Below, piece after piece: positions 32,222 to 41,535 of a stretch of DNA of 64,000 bases. The stretch spans positions 80,985-144,984 of the forward strand of contig CAJNDS010000097.1 of assembly GCA_905221605.1 (NCBI GenBank). Reading direction: 5' to 3'. The number at the start of each line of letters is the position of its first letter. The stretch's first letter is position 1. The translations under genes were made by a program, and so were the position numbers. Below the pieces are notes generated by a model, which saw only the letters and a program-made list of their open reading frames with translations, did no database searches and was not told the origin of the DNA. Source of the DNA: Symbiodinium natans. Lineage: Eukaryota > Sar > Dinophyceae > Suessiales > Symbiodiniaceae.

Positions 32222-33958
32222 CTAAGAGAAACATTTAGAACACTGAGGGTAAGCATGTGCCCTGACCATAGGGACGCGGCGGTAGTGATCGCCAAAAGCT
32301 CTACCGCACAAAAACAAAGCAGACCCAAGTGTGGTTCTGTGCAAGACCTGACTTGTAGGGTGAGCCCAGTAGGAGGGGCTCACCGAATTATCCTCCTCCG
32401 AATCAGAAGCGTCTGAAACTACAGCCAAAGCAGCGTCCTGATCGTCGGGCGTGTCCCCCTGACTGGTTTCATCATCTCCAGGTGTAACCGCCGCGGACTC
32501 CATGATCTTTTGACGGTTCCAGCCTTGAGCAAAGTGGCCGCTCCTAGTTTGGTCAGGAAAGAATTTTCCTGACGCAACCGCTTCCAGGATAATGATGTAC
32601 TCGCGCAACGCAGCACTCTGCAGCTCCCGACCGTACACCGCGTCTGATCCTGTAGCAGCGTCAGCGTGATGACCAAGAACGCGCTTAGTCTCCCTCAGCA
32701 TGCCGAATTTGGAGCACCACACGAGGGTGGTCGCCTTGAGAGAATGACTAGACAATGGCTTTTCTGAATCAGGACGAGGAAGTAGAAAACGCAGCCAGCG
32801 GGTCACTTCACTAGATGACAGGGGGCCCGAAGACCAACTCCCATCAGGCCGAGGGGCCGGCAGGAAAGGGACATCAATCCCATCATTCAGCAACCCAGCT
32901 TCATCTCTCAACTCCAGCAGCAGTTGTCCCAACGGGACTTTAGCAATACCAATTCCCGGAATCACCAAGGGAAGGATTCGGCGTTGCTGAGCATCAAGCC
33001 GCGAAGTTTTATGGTGGAGGGTACCTAGTTCAATGAAACCGTGACTCCAATCCGCGCCACTCTTGTCAATAATCAAAGGTTGAATACAACGAACATCAGA
33101 AGCTCTAGCTCTGCCGTAAAGCATGGCCAGAAAATGAACTGCACCACATCTATCGATAAGGGAGATGCCCTCATCCTGAGCGATTGCATGAAGCTGCAAC
33201 ACCTCGTGTACCTGCAGAGGGGGAGCCGGGTCCCATGGACTCTTGTTGGCCAGAGCTTTAGCCACCAGTCCGTTGACACGTGCACTCTGAAAAACTTCAC
33301 GACGTACCCGCAATCCCAGGGCATGATAACTCCATTTGATGGCCTTTAGACACGTATCCAAAGTGGTGGCAGCTGTTCGGGGCAGCTTCAAGACGCAGTT
33401 GACAAAAGACCAAACGACCTTTTCAGGAAAAGGAGGAAGGTTCCCTGACTTTACCAGCCATTCACAAAATGTGCGAATTGGCCCCACATGCTTCAAAACT
33501 GTGGCTGGGGATTTGCCAGCCAGAATCGCCTGCAATGAGTCCTGACCAGTCTCTGTATCATCCTCCATGAGAGTGCACAAGTCAAAGAAACTAGCGAAGG
33601 ATTGGAGTAAGAGCAAAATCTTCTGATAAGCTTCGTGCTGGCGGTCTCGCGAGCTCGCTCCCCGACGGGCCTTAACTGCACGAGTCCAGGCCTGGCAATG
33701 CGACGTTGCTGTATCTGCGATACTTGTCGAAGACTGCGTGCCAGCTGTTAAGGCAGTCATCGGTTGTGTTCTCCCGCCCTGGTAAGGCACGCCCAACCCT
33801 TGAGGGAACATCGCCTTCATCGGGTCAAAAATGCACAACATGCTAGGCTGTTCCCAAGGCTGGCTGGGCAAAGCTGATCGTGCATGGATCTGGTTACGAA
33901 AGAACAATTCAGCCTCGCTGGAGCTGGGGTCTCGACCGGACATGACGAGGAATACCAA
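32222..33958 (-). CDS. Element 1 tyrosine recombinase
   Basis: 578 residues. A helical N-terminal SAM-like DNA-binding segment (about 145-235) precedes the catalytic domain. Box I Arg is in YGRARASDV (Arg285), the beta-strand Lys in HHKTSR (Lys317), HSLK at 405-408 takes the place of the usual HxxR with Lys for Arg, GHH at 429-431 supplies the third His, and the nucleophile is Tyr442 in VYGRE. Such enzymes integrate the circular cDNA of YR retroelements. After an acidic tail (about 495-530) comes a C-terminal His/Cys cluster (VLHRT, LCGR, CSKC) that recurs in element 2's recombinase. The frame ends 106 bases before the gag frame begins. HSLK is shared by all three recombinases in this window, so it is a lineage trait and not damage. 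Confidence 0.9.
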   Translation of the reverse strand: MVFLVMSGRDPSSSEAELFFRNQIHARSALPSQPWEQPSMLCIFDPMKAMFPQGLGVPYQGGRTQPMTALTAGTQSSTSIADTATSHCQAWTRAVKARRGASSRDRQHEAYQKILLLLQSFASFFDLCTLMEDDTETGQDSLQAILAGKSPATVLKHVGPIRTFCEWLVKSGNLPPFPEKVVWSFVNCVLKLPRTAATTLDTCLKAIKWSYHALGLRVRREVFQSARVNGLVAKALANKSPWDPAPPLQVHEVLQLHAIAQDEGISLIDRCGAVHFLAMLYGRARASDVRCIQPLIIDKSGADWSHGFIELGTLHHKTSRLDAQQRRILPLVIPGIGIAKVPLGQLLLELRDEAGLLNDGIDVPFLPAPRPDGSWSSGPLSSSEVTRWLRFLLPRPDSEKPLSSHSLKATTLVWCSKFGMLRETKRVLGHHADAATGSDAVYGRELQSAALREYIIILEAVASGKFFPDQTRSGHFAQGWNRQKIMESAAVTPGDDETSQGDTPDDQDAALAVVSDASDSEEDNSVSPSYWAHPTSQVLHRTTLGSALFLCGRAFGDHYRRVPMVRAHAYPQCSKCFS

Positions 33959-34162
33959 TCAGCCAATCCCCAGATGCTACATGAATACTGAGCCGATCTG
34001 TCACAGAAAAACAAAGTGAGTTATCCCTGCTGGGGCATTGGATGCATGTGCAGCGACACAACACTCACATGTGCAAACACTCACATGTGCAAACTGAATT
34101 GTTTCCGATCTGCCTGATCGCTGCATCCTGTGCTGTTCATACTAAGGGTCCGGCTCACCCTG
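33959..34162. other. Spacer with short tandem repeat
   Basis: Between the SR/RT frame and the recombinase. It holds two tandem copies of CAAACACTCACATGTG at about 34061-34092. No gene is seen. Confidence 0.6.
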
Positions 34163-36547
34163 TCAGCGAGGCCACCCCACTGCTATGCCGCGAAGCACAA
34201 CATGCTTGGGCGAGAGCAGAAAATGCTCACCCGAGCGTACAGAGCCCGAGTCTCGGCATGCCGAGTGGAGGTAATCGTGCCCACCTTCCACCTGAGGAGT
34301 GGGCCCCGGGAGCTCGGCTTCCACCACCAACATAGCCCCTCCGAGGGACTTAGCCCGGCTCGCTGTCTTCTTCACAGCAGCCACCATGGAATCTTTCGAG
34401 TACCCCACCAGGGCACCCCGAGCAGAAAATCCATAAGCCGGGAAACCATCTTCACGATTGTCCCCCACAGTGATTTCTCCACATTGGGCCACGCCAATCA
34501 CCGAGGCAAAACTTGTGCCATGACACATCGTGGCCTGGTTGGCATAGTTGGGGTCATGGACAAAGCTCGGCCCCTTGATGTTGCATCCCACGAACAAAAC
34601 GTTCTGGCCCGGGACATCAAAAGTGAACATCTCCGGCCCAACCTTCTGGGCAAGATCACCATCGCCCTCCAATGGACGTCCGTAATGCCGGAAGGCCCCC
34701 ATAATCGTGGCCATTCTGCCAGCAACTGCATCAGGCACCGAAAGGTGGGACATATGGGGCTTGTACTCCGAGGCTTCGGCAAATTGGGCCGCGATCTTGT
34801 TCCACGGGTACTTCCACCAGGGCTCAAGCTGCCCCTTCTCGACCAACTCCCGTGCGCTGAGGGGTCGATCCGCGGGAGACCTCTGGGTTTTGATGATGTC
34901 CATGAGGAAAGACGAGGTCTGGCAGACAACCGAAACCTCAGAGGGCTTGATCTCGAGAACACGCTCCTCAAAAACCCAGCGGGAAGGTTCATGGCCGTCG
35001 ACCTGGAGGTCGCGGAGGTATTGACACATGGCAGAGATGGGTCCAGTGACCACGGACCAACCGTGCTTCGCAGCCTCCAGCCGCTTCCAGACCACTCGCC
35101 AAGTGTCCTTTACTGCCTCCCATCCCATACGGTTACATCTGGCCATCATCCTGAAAAGACTTTCCACGTGCTGGGTTACCACAATAAGGTAGGGATCCTG
35201 AACCTCGTGGGCCGTCATATCTAGGATGGTATCCGTTGAACCGTATCGGCTCCTGCCTGCGTGTCGGGCTACCGCTGCGCGCATGGTTTTCATATGTTTA
35301 GGGGCAACCCCTTGTGCTTCATGGCCATAAAGACCCGAGGTGACCACACTAGAACGGTGCAACCGTAGCCGGACGCGGCGTGACGGGATACGAAGCTTAC
35401 CCAACTTCAGGTTACGAAGGCTACCTACCCGGAAGCGTTTCTGGGCAGTAGTAGTCCTACGCCGACGGCCACTGCCACTGTCAAGGCCTAAATCCTTGAC
35501 CACGTCGACTATGTCAGGGTCACCTGGCCGCAGCAGCTGCCGCAGCGCCGCGGCCGAGCGGGGAGTTCCGGCCACAAATCTGGTTTTCTCTTGGCTGAGG
35601 ACAAGACCTTCAGCCTGAAGACTGGCCTTGAGCACTCGAAAGGCTTCATAAGCCGCTCCCGCGGCTATATCCGGCGAGGCATGGAGGGAGTCCGCAGAGA
35701 CATCGTCCAACCATACGTCGCAATGATGCAAGCCTGTGACTCGCTTCAGTCTGTGTAAGGGTTCAGACATAGTGAGCTTGGCCAAGGTGGGAGCGTACGG
35801 GCATCCCTGGATCATGCCCCGGCCTGGGAAGATGGTGGGACTGGGCTGGGATTCCCCCACCACCGTGCGACCTCCTTGGTAGAGACGAAGGGAGAGGCAC
35901 AGGGCCAAGGCTGGGAAAGACAACCGCAAGCCTTGTTCGCAAAGCCTCTGAGCCCAAGCTGCCGTGTTGGCCGACTCCCATAGGGCTTTGAGGTATTCCC
36001 CATCATCAGCTTCTTCATCTTCCAGGGAGAGCTCCTCTTGTCCTGCCTTATCGGCAGCTGCCTTTCGGGCTTCGGCCGCCTTGATTTCCTCAGGTGTGGC
36101 CTCCTTAACATCATAACTCGCAGCAGGCCTGTCCTGAGGCTTGCTTTTCTTCCAATTCTCACTCTGCCACTTGTTCCATGGCCGTTGGGGTTTCTTCCAT
36201 TGAGACTGAGACTTCCAACTGTCTCTCCAACTGGAGGGTGTCTCTTGCACATTGCCCCCTGGTCCGATCAAGGCCGGTTGCTGCATCACCGGCACCTGTT
36301 GCCATACATGCCCTGGGCTTGCCATAGGCAACGCGGGTGGTGGTGGCATGGGTGGTGGCGCCGTTTCGCGGCGGGGTGGGGTGCTCCCACGGCTGCGTTC
36401 CGTCCTCCTGGACCCACGCCGACCCCTTGAACGATCTCTCGTTCGCTCTCTTGAGCGCGAGTCTGAGCTGCTACGGCGCCTACGGCGTCTGCCCCGGGAA
36501 TCCGTCCCAAAAGGTGGCATCAAAGGCCATGGGTACATCTGACCCAC
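34163..36547 (-). CDS. SR-rich frame fused to partial LINE RT
   Basis: 794 codons. Residues 18-60 are Arg/Ser-rich like an SR protein, followed by Pro/Met- and Trp/Lys-rich low complexity. From about 190 the sequence resembles the C-terminal half of a dinoflagellate LINE RT: GRGMIQGCPYAPTLAKL (243-258, motif B) and VWLDD (motif C, Asp281 and Asp282), then a thumb/connection region with GLYGHEAQGVAPKHMK. RT motif A and the fingers are missing, so it cannot be a working polymerase as it stands. The last 200 residues match nothing I know. It sits between the small ORFs and the recombinase of element 1, where element 2 has nothing, so it may be a nested insertion or a captured gene. It is intact as a frame, which is odd for a relic. 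Confidence 0.6.
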   Translation of the reverse strand: MGQMYPWPLMPPFGTDSRGRRRRRRSSSDSRSRERTRDRSRGRRGSRRTERSRGSTPPRRETAPPPMPPPPALPMASPGHVWQQVPVMQQPALIGPGGNVQETPSSWRDSWKSQSQWKKPQRPWNKWQSENWKKSKPQDRPAASYDVKEATPEEIKAAEARKAAADKAGQEELSLEDEEADDGEYLKALWESANTAAWAQRLCEQGLRLSFPALALCLSLRLYQGGRTVVGESQPSPTIFPGRGMIQGCPYAPTLAKLTMSEPLHRLKRVTGLHHCDVWLDDVSADSLHASPDIAAGAAYEAFRVLKASLQAEGLVLSQEKTRFVAGTPRSAAALRQLLRPGDPDIVDVVKDLGLDSGSGRRRRTTTAQKRFRVGSLRNLKLGKLRIPSRRVRLRLHRSSVVTSGLYGHEAQGVAPKHMKTMRAAVARHAGRSRYGSTDTILDMTAHEVQDPYLIVVTQHVESLFRMMARCNRMGWEAVKDTWRVVWKRLEAAKHGWSVVTGPISAMCQYLRDLQVDGHEPSRWVFEERVLEIKPSEVSVVCQTSSFLMDIIKTQRSPADRPLSARELVEKGQLEPWWKYPWNKIAAQFAEASEYKPHMSHLSVPDAVAGRMATIMGAFRHYGRPLEGDGDLAQKVGPEMFTFDVPGQNVLFVGCNIKGPSFVHDPNYANQATMCHGTSFASVIGVAQCGEITVGDNREDGFPAYGFSARGALVGYSKDSMVAAVKKTASRAKSLGGAMLVVEAELPGPTPQVEGGHDYLHSACRDSGSVRSGEHFLLSPKHVVLRGIAVGWPR

Positions 36548-37164
36548 CAGGCACCTGCCTTCGTGTCACAGGTTCCGTGCTCCTGCACAAAAATGCCCCG
36601 GCGAGTCTCGCCACGAACTAAGGTTTTGGGCCAAAGAAAAACAAATAATGCACGAACACTTGCTGCAATGACCACATCTGTGCCTACCACCGATACTCTG
36701 CGGTGCTGATCCTTCCTTTCCGTGTTGATACACGTCACGTGGCTGCAAAGCTTGCACAGAAAACAAGTCCCAAAACGATTCTCCAACACTGCACTGCATC
36801 TCGATGCACATACGTCTGTCATTTGTCGTGAGGTTACCAAACAAATGCACTTCTCCTCTAACCAAAACAAAGTACCCAACACAAAGCCTCGACAACAGGC
36901 ACCTAGGCCCGAGGCGAGATCTGCACCCGAATGTATCAAGCACTCTGAGCTCAGGGCCGCCAACATCGCAGACGCCACGATCCAACGGTATTACAGGTAT
37001 CCTGATGTTAACCAGAATAACATGAGTAAAAATGGTCTCTACAAGTGCTCGAACATATAAGGTTTGCCAGCATTCGGCCAAAGTCAAACCGATGCGCTGT
37101 TTTCTCTTGCCCTTTCTGACAAGGTTTCGTCTATGGACAGTCACATCTGTCTCGAATTCACCAG
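36548..37164. other. Non-coding interval inside element 1
   Basis: About 600 bases with only overlapping frames (for example 36566-37294, minus) and no recognisable domain. It separates the second small ORF from the SR/RT frame and may be leader sequence or the edge of a nested insertion. Confidence 0.5.
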
Positions 37165-37692
37165 TCATGGTGAGGACGGACCAGGCCTCCGGCCAGGCCT
37201 GAAATGCCTCATGCGAATCGCTAACGATGGGAACTGAGGTGGAGGCATGGGCTCCCGGTTGTACATCCTGATCCCCGCGATCGTCAGGGACCACACCATC
37301 ATGTCTGCATGAAGTCGGAATGACTCCTGAAGGTGCCTAAGTAAATCAAACTGCAGCTCAACCATGTGTCGCAAAGCGTGGATCGCCTGAAAGAGCTGTT
37401 CGACATCACAGCCAAGAACTGACGTTGATGTCTGTTGCTGACTCTGAAACGTCAAAAACGACTCGCGAGCCTTGCGAATGTCACCTTCCAAAGATGCAAT
37501 GTGTTGTAAACATCGGCGAAGACGAGAATGATGTTCCATAATTTTCGTATCAATCTCCCACAAAGCAACTCTATCATATTCACAGAAGCTGAAAGGACGA
37601 TCTGCATGAGTCTCCACAGTGGAGTCTTCCATGGGATGATTCTCGTCAATATGACGGGCTAACGAATCCCTGAGGGCAGTCATAAGTACCAA
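37165..37692 (-). CDS. Element 1 small ORF 2, coiled-coil-like
   Basis: 175 codons; probable start at MTALRDSLARHIDENH (residue 4). Heptad-like stretches LRRCLQHIASLEGDIRKA and LFQAIHALRHMVELQFDLL suggest a helical, possibly oligomerising protein. The C-terminus is Pro/Arg-rich. Function is unknown. By position it corresponds to 58011-58916 of element 2, which also precedes the recombinase, so it probably belongs to the element rather than the host. Confidence 0.5.
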   Translation of the reverse strand: MVLMTALRDSLARHIDENHPMEDSTVETHADRPFSFCEYDRVALWEIDTKIMEHHSRLRRCLQHIASLEGDIRKARESFLTFQSQQQTSTSVLGCDVEQLFQAIHALRHMVELQFDLLRHLQESFRLHADMMVWSLTIAGIRMYNREPMPPPQFPSLAIRMRHFRPGRRPGPSSP

Positions 37693-37814
37693 CCCCCTGA
37701 AGCACTTCGAGCCTCAAAGAAAAACACGAGGTGCAAAACACGTGTCCCTGCTCCACATAAAAACTGCGAAAAGGAAGGAGCAGCACTCAGGGCCAGGCTC
37801 ATACTGTCTCCAGC

Positions 37815-38081
37815 TCATTGAAAAAGAGCATGGAAAGCTGATCGAAAACGTCTCACGAACGACTCCAGCCAAGATAAGCGTGCATCACTTTGTTGAACAC
37901 GTGCTTCCAACACACGCAAGCGACTGGATATGTCTTCAAGGGCTCGACTGAGTTCACCAAGTTCATCTTGATGCCTTTCACACATAGCATGCACATCAAC
38001 CACATGCCGATGCACCAAACTGACTGTGCCAGTCCCACTAGAGGACGGTGTCTGGGGCTCCGAAGCTGCACCATCTGCCAT
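37815..38081 (-). CDS. Element 1 small ORF 1, coiled-coil-like
   Basis: 88 codons. RALEDISSRLRVLEARVQQ and the following SWLESFVRRF have a clear heptad pattern. The RVxxLExxV signature also appears in both small ORFs of element 2 (ARVDHLENVV and ARVDMLESWV). It lies 213 bases inside the right-hand 64-bp repeat and is the first frame of the element. The role is unknown; a structural or RNA-binding accessory is possible. Confidence 0.5.
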   Translation of the reverse strand: MADGAASEPQTPSSSGTGTVSLVHRHVVDVHAMCERHQDELGELSRALEDISSRLRVLEARVQQSDARLSWLESFVRRFRSAFHALFQ

Positions 38082-38294
38082 GGCTCAAGCTAACCCCCCC
38101 TTTTCTCGAAAACAATCTATCAGCTTCTAAGAGCACTTTCCGGGCATCCTGCCCTCTGAGAGGTCCCGCTGCGACGGGTGTATAAGTAAATACAAATCCT
38201 GCATGAACAAGCATAAAACTGATCAAGCGTTGGAAATAAGTTGTGCAAAAAGGCAAGCACTGAAACAACAAGCAAATGTTTTGTTCACCACAAC

Positions 38295-38358
38295 ATTTTG
38301 ATGTTGTTTCCTTTGAACAATAAAGCTCTATCTTCTCCAGGCATTCGAAGAACGATAC
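38295..38358. repeat. Right 64-bp flanking direct repeat of element 1
   Basis: Identical to 27224-27287 over 64 bases, in the same orientation. It lies at the 5' side of the minus-strand element, directly before the truncated + strand LINE. The pair flanks 11 kb and may mark recombination sites or short terminal repeats. Confidence 0.9.
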
Positions 38359-38371
38359 AGGCTCGGCCTCT

Positions 38372-38698
38372 ATGCTGTCAAGAATAGTCTTTCACACAGC
38401 CTTTGTTGCCTGCCCTCTTTTTTGCAATTCCTTGTCTGCTTTCACAAGAAAGCACCTGCTCCAGGCTTTAGCTATTGCTAGCAATACGATCTTGCGAAGA
38501 CTATGGCTACAAGCTCGGCACTTGGCTGGGTCGCTGGACTTTGTTAAAGCACCAAGAGTGATGGACCCTCAAATCAACTCAACACTTTCGCAGGTAGGAC
38601 TGCTCCTGAGATGGAAAGGAAGATGGACCCTGAACGCCATCCTTTACGACCTTGATCCTATTGAGGATAGAATCCAACCTTTTCTTCATAACTCTTAG
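38372..38698 (+). pseudogene. LINE RT C-terminal (thumb) fragment
   Basis: 108 codons, open upstream into the repeat boundary. The pattern RKHLLQALAI-ASNTILRRLW, LAGSLDFVKAPRVMDPQINS resembles the post-palm region of dinoflagellate LINE RTs, where conserved helices follow the catalytic domain. No catalytic residue remains. The call rests on resemblance and on the zinc and RNase H parts downstream. Confidence 0.45.
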
Positions 38699-38879
38699 AG
38701 CAGGTCAAGGGAAAGGGCCACCAAAAGGCGGTAACGTGCTGTGAGGCATCTGTGATGACCTACTTCAAGAAAAGCTGCGACGATGTCCTCTCGCCTCAGT
38801 ACAATAAGCCTATTGTACAGCCCAGCTCGCACTGCGTGCAGTCTTAAGGAATGCTGCATGCATCCAAGCTCAGAAATAC

Positions 38880-39992
38880 TTGAAGAGTAAGATTTCTAAC
38901 CACTTCCATGCTGACCTTCTCGGAATGATTCTACTAACACTGAATCTTCCGCCTAAAACTATTGCGAGCAACATCACGAGGTGCTATGCTCTGAGATGGG
39001 CGGTCGCCGAAGAGGCTGACGCGTACTTTATTACCGTCAGCACGCTACATGGGATGAAATTTGCCGTGTTTGCAAACTCCACTGCAAAGGCCGAAATCTC
39101 CTCTAGAATCAAGGGTACGGTTGCCTCCCTATATTTCAAAACTACCTTCAAGCTATGTTCCCGGGACGTGCTGATGGTCGATGCCCGGTTTTGCAGAGCC
39201 CTGCAAACCAACAGGCAGATCATACATCGTGCCGCGCTGCCACATGCGTCGCAAGCACAGTAGATAGAAGCTCCCTGCCTACTTTGTGGCAAAGCCTCCA
39301 ATACCACCGAGCATTGGATCACTAATTGCGATATATCTAGAGCTTCGCTTTTCATCGTTCTGCATGAACTGGGCTATGCCTTAGCAGACAATCTCGTTAG
39401 TACGCTGAAGCAAGCTCTTGATCTTGAAGGCAATGGAAGTAAGATGGATAAGCGCCTCTGTGCTGTTGTTCTTTCTTGGCTCGCAACTATGAGAAGGTAC
39501 AGTATGGAAGAACAATGTACCTGGCACCCTGGGTGGCAAGAGAAGCCGAATCGGAGCAAATATATTACCAAACTTGCCTTGCTCGCCTCGCGCATTTGGT
39601 TAAATGTGCCCCGCATCCTCATGCCCAAGACGCTGCCTGAATGGTGGATAAACTGTGATAAAGTCAAGGTGTGTTGTCACGAGAGCAATTTGCGGATAGA
39701 AGTGAGAAACCCTCTCTCGTCACTCATAAAATCGAGTGCACAGGGAGTCACTGTCGCCGACATAAATGCCTCCCACAACCAAATCCTTGCAACTTTGGAC
39801 CCACAGCACTACTTCCTTGCTCCAATGTTTCATCAAACGTCAGGCATGCCTAATGTCGCACTTTTTCCTAAGATGTGCCATTGCGGAAGCTTACATCTTC
39901 AGGTTACGACTATCAGACCTGTGCCTGCGTTCACTCCACTTATCGTGGAGCTCAAGCCCTTTCAAGACACCCACCACTCAGTTCGATGGTAG
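38880..39992 (+). pseudogene. LINE connection region with zinc-binding motif
   Basis: One frame is open across this stretch except for a single TAG at 39261. At 39276-39329 a C-x2-C-x7-H-x4-C motif (from CLLCGKAS to TNC) matches the zinc-binding segment (zf-RVT type) found between RT and RNase H in many LINEs. The rest is helical and basic. The RNase H downstream is in another frame, reached by a shift at about 39900. Confidence 0.6.
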
Positions 39993-41040
39993 CTGCTTTG
40001 TTCATGAAGGCATAGGCGGAGCAGGAGGTGTCATTTGGGCCCCTGGGCCAACACCCAACATTCTCGAAACCATTGCACAACCCTGCCCTGATTCTATGTT
40101 TGCGGAAATTGTCGCGGCTGTCGAAACCACTGCTAAAACTCTTGAGCTTGCCGATTGTAAGGGCATTCAAGAAGTGGTCTTTCAAGGGGACTGCCTTGAC
40201 ATTGTAAAACACTTTGCGGGCGCCAGTCGCATCCACAGAGCTGACCTTGTAAGAAAGCTAGACTCCCTTTGGCAATTACTTGCGCAATCGCCAGTCAAAG
40301 TCCATTGGTCATATGTGCCTCGAATAGGCAACAAAGTCGCGGATCATCTTGCTGGACTCGCCGCTGACAGTGTCAGATCTGATAGTGGTAGAGAAGAAGA
40401 AGTCTTCTTCAACGGTAATGAAGGCAGGCCCGAGCTGCTTGTTAACACTATCCGTTATCCTCCCGTTAGAATCCACACTCAGGATTGGAGGAATCAAGCA
40501 CTCCAAGACCTGGCAGACACGAACGAAACCCTGTCACTTGAGGCTCCGACTGCGTGGCGCAGGGAACTTCTTGTCAAATATTGCATTTATCATAAAAACG
40601 TCGCCCCTCCTGAGTTGGAAACCTCATGGCCTGGATTGGTCATGTATAGGAGAGCATCTAAACTTCCTCAGGGACGGCACTATGCGCTTCGACACTGGCA
40701 AACTAGCAATAAGCAAGTCCGTTACCTTGCCTTAGGCCCGAACGCCTTTGACGTTGACATGAAGGGGTGTGCCTCCACACGGCTTCAACCTCTCCCATCT
40801 CTCCACGAGGCACGAGAAATCTTCCGCACAACACTTGCCCACGCCCCCAAAGCACAAACTGTTCTCACCAAGCATTTGCTTCAACGGGCTGTTGGAATGG
40901 ACCGCGAGTCCTTCCTGAGATTTCGAAGGAAGCATTGCCGCCTACGCCATTGCCCCAGAGCTAAAGAAGTTGCTCGATCAATTGGCCCAGGCCAAGCAAA
41001 CTTTGATGGAACTTATTCGCCATGGTCTCTCCTTTTATAA
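39766..41040 (+). pseudogene. LINE RNase H domain
   Basis: 424 codons, of which about the first 50 are out-of-phase read-in. The RNase H core lies at about residues 70-210: FDGS (Asp74), FAEIVAAVETT (Glu), FQGDCLDIV (Asp) and WSYVPRIGNKVADHLAGLA with the terminal Asp. All four acidic positions are present. About 200 more residues of unknown character follow. RNase H degrades the RNA strand during LINE cDNA synthesis. The domain is intact but the RT upstream is gone. Confidence 0.75.
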
Positions 41041-41506
41041 ACCTGACGAGAGAGTAACATCAAGGAATTGGGTCACGTTTATCTTGGAGGCTGCAGAAAG
41101 CAAGGTCATGAGGCAAGGAATCGCCGCCATGATCCCTCATTGTTCGGGTTCCCGTTTATGGGTTCACGACGGCATTTATGTTCGGCGTGAAGAAGCAATA
41201 CCCTACTTCCTGGAGGGTGCCCGAATTGCCATTGCCGACCTCCTTGATGCTTCTCACCGCCTTTTAGGCGGCGACATTCCGCTGAGAATACTAGAAGATG
41301 TCTCAAAAGCCTTTGAGGTGACCTCCACTGCTAAAGCTTTCCAAAATGCAATGGATCAGCTTCATCAGCAGGGAATAACCTGCGGGCATCCCTTTGTACC
41401 CAAACCGAGATCCAAAATTGTCACCAGTCAGGCCAAGGCTAGTGACATTCTGGAGGTAGTGCAGCATCCCGACGCACGCTGGTCTGGCGTTTCCACACAC
41501 TCATAA
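40970..41506 (+). CDS. Unknown protein with HDG motif
   Basis: The frame is open from about 40925, continuing from where LINE similarity ends. The central part reads NWVTFILEAAESKVMRQ, then SRLWVHDGIYV. A helix with Glu near its start, then a strand ending in His-Asp-Gly, resembles motif B/C spacing in family A DNA polymerases and T7-like RNA polymerases (HDE or HDS). Only these fragments support that, so the resemblance is a weak inference. The C-terminal part is helical. Possibly part of a multi-ORF unit running to about 45.5 kb on the same strand. Confidence 0.35.
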   Translation: MLDQLAQAKQTLMELIRHGLSFYKPDERVTSRNWVTFILEAAESKVMRQGIAAMIPHCSGSRLWVHDGIYVRREEAIPYFLEGARIAIADLLDASHRLLGGDIPLRILEDVSKAFEVTSTAKAFQNAMDQLHQQGITCGHPFVPKPRSKIVTSQAKASDILEVVQHPDARWSGVSTHS

Positions 41507-41535
41507 GTCAGCGTGACGCGAGCGCTGCCCTAAAT

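Larger units (their letters stand above)
27288..38358 (-). mobile_element. Element 1: tyrosine-recombinase retroelement, about 11 kb
   Basis: Minus-strand order from 38.3 kb: two small coiled-coil-like ORFs (37815-38081, 37165-37692), an SR-rich frame fused to part of a LINE RT (34163-36547), tyrosine recombinase (32222-33958), gag-like zinc-finger protein (30787-32115), and methyltransferase-like/RT/RNase H pol (27544-30738). YR, gag and pol are each one uninterrupted frame and carry their key motifs, and the flanking 64-bp repeats are identical, so the copy may be recent. The YR plus RT/RNase H combination is that of the DIRS order, but YR lies upstream of gag, unlike the usual DIRS and Ngaro arrangement. 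The 11-kb length is large; 34163-36547 may be a nested insertion, since element 2 lacks it. Confidence 0.8.
38361..40930 (+). mobile_element. 5'-truncated, decayed LINE (RT thumb, zinc knuckle, RNase H)
   Basis: The element begins immediately beyond the 64-bp repeat with a piece resembling the end of a LINE RT. It continues with a zinc-binding motif and RNase H in a different frame. Catalytic RT motifs, endonuclease and ORF1 are all absent. At least one nonsense codon and one frame change make it non-functional. Similarity to LINE is lost near 40930. Confidence 0.7.

Noticed and set aside
34130-35224. 364-codon + strand frame opposite the SR/RT frame
   Set aside because: It is antisense to recognisable RT-like sequence and has no motif of its own.
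27224-38358. Element 1 as an LTR retrotransposon with 64-bp LTRs
   Set aside because: The repeats are too short for LTRs, no protease or DDE integrase is encoded, and a tyrosine recombinase is present instead.
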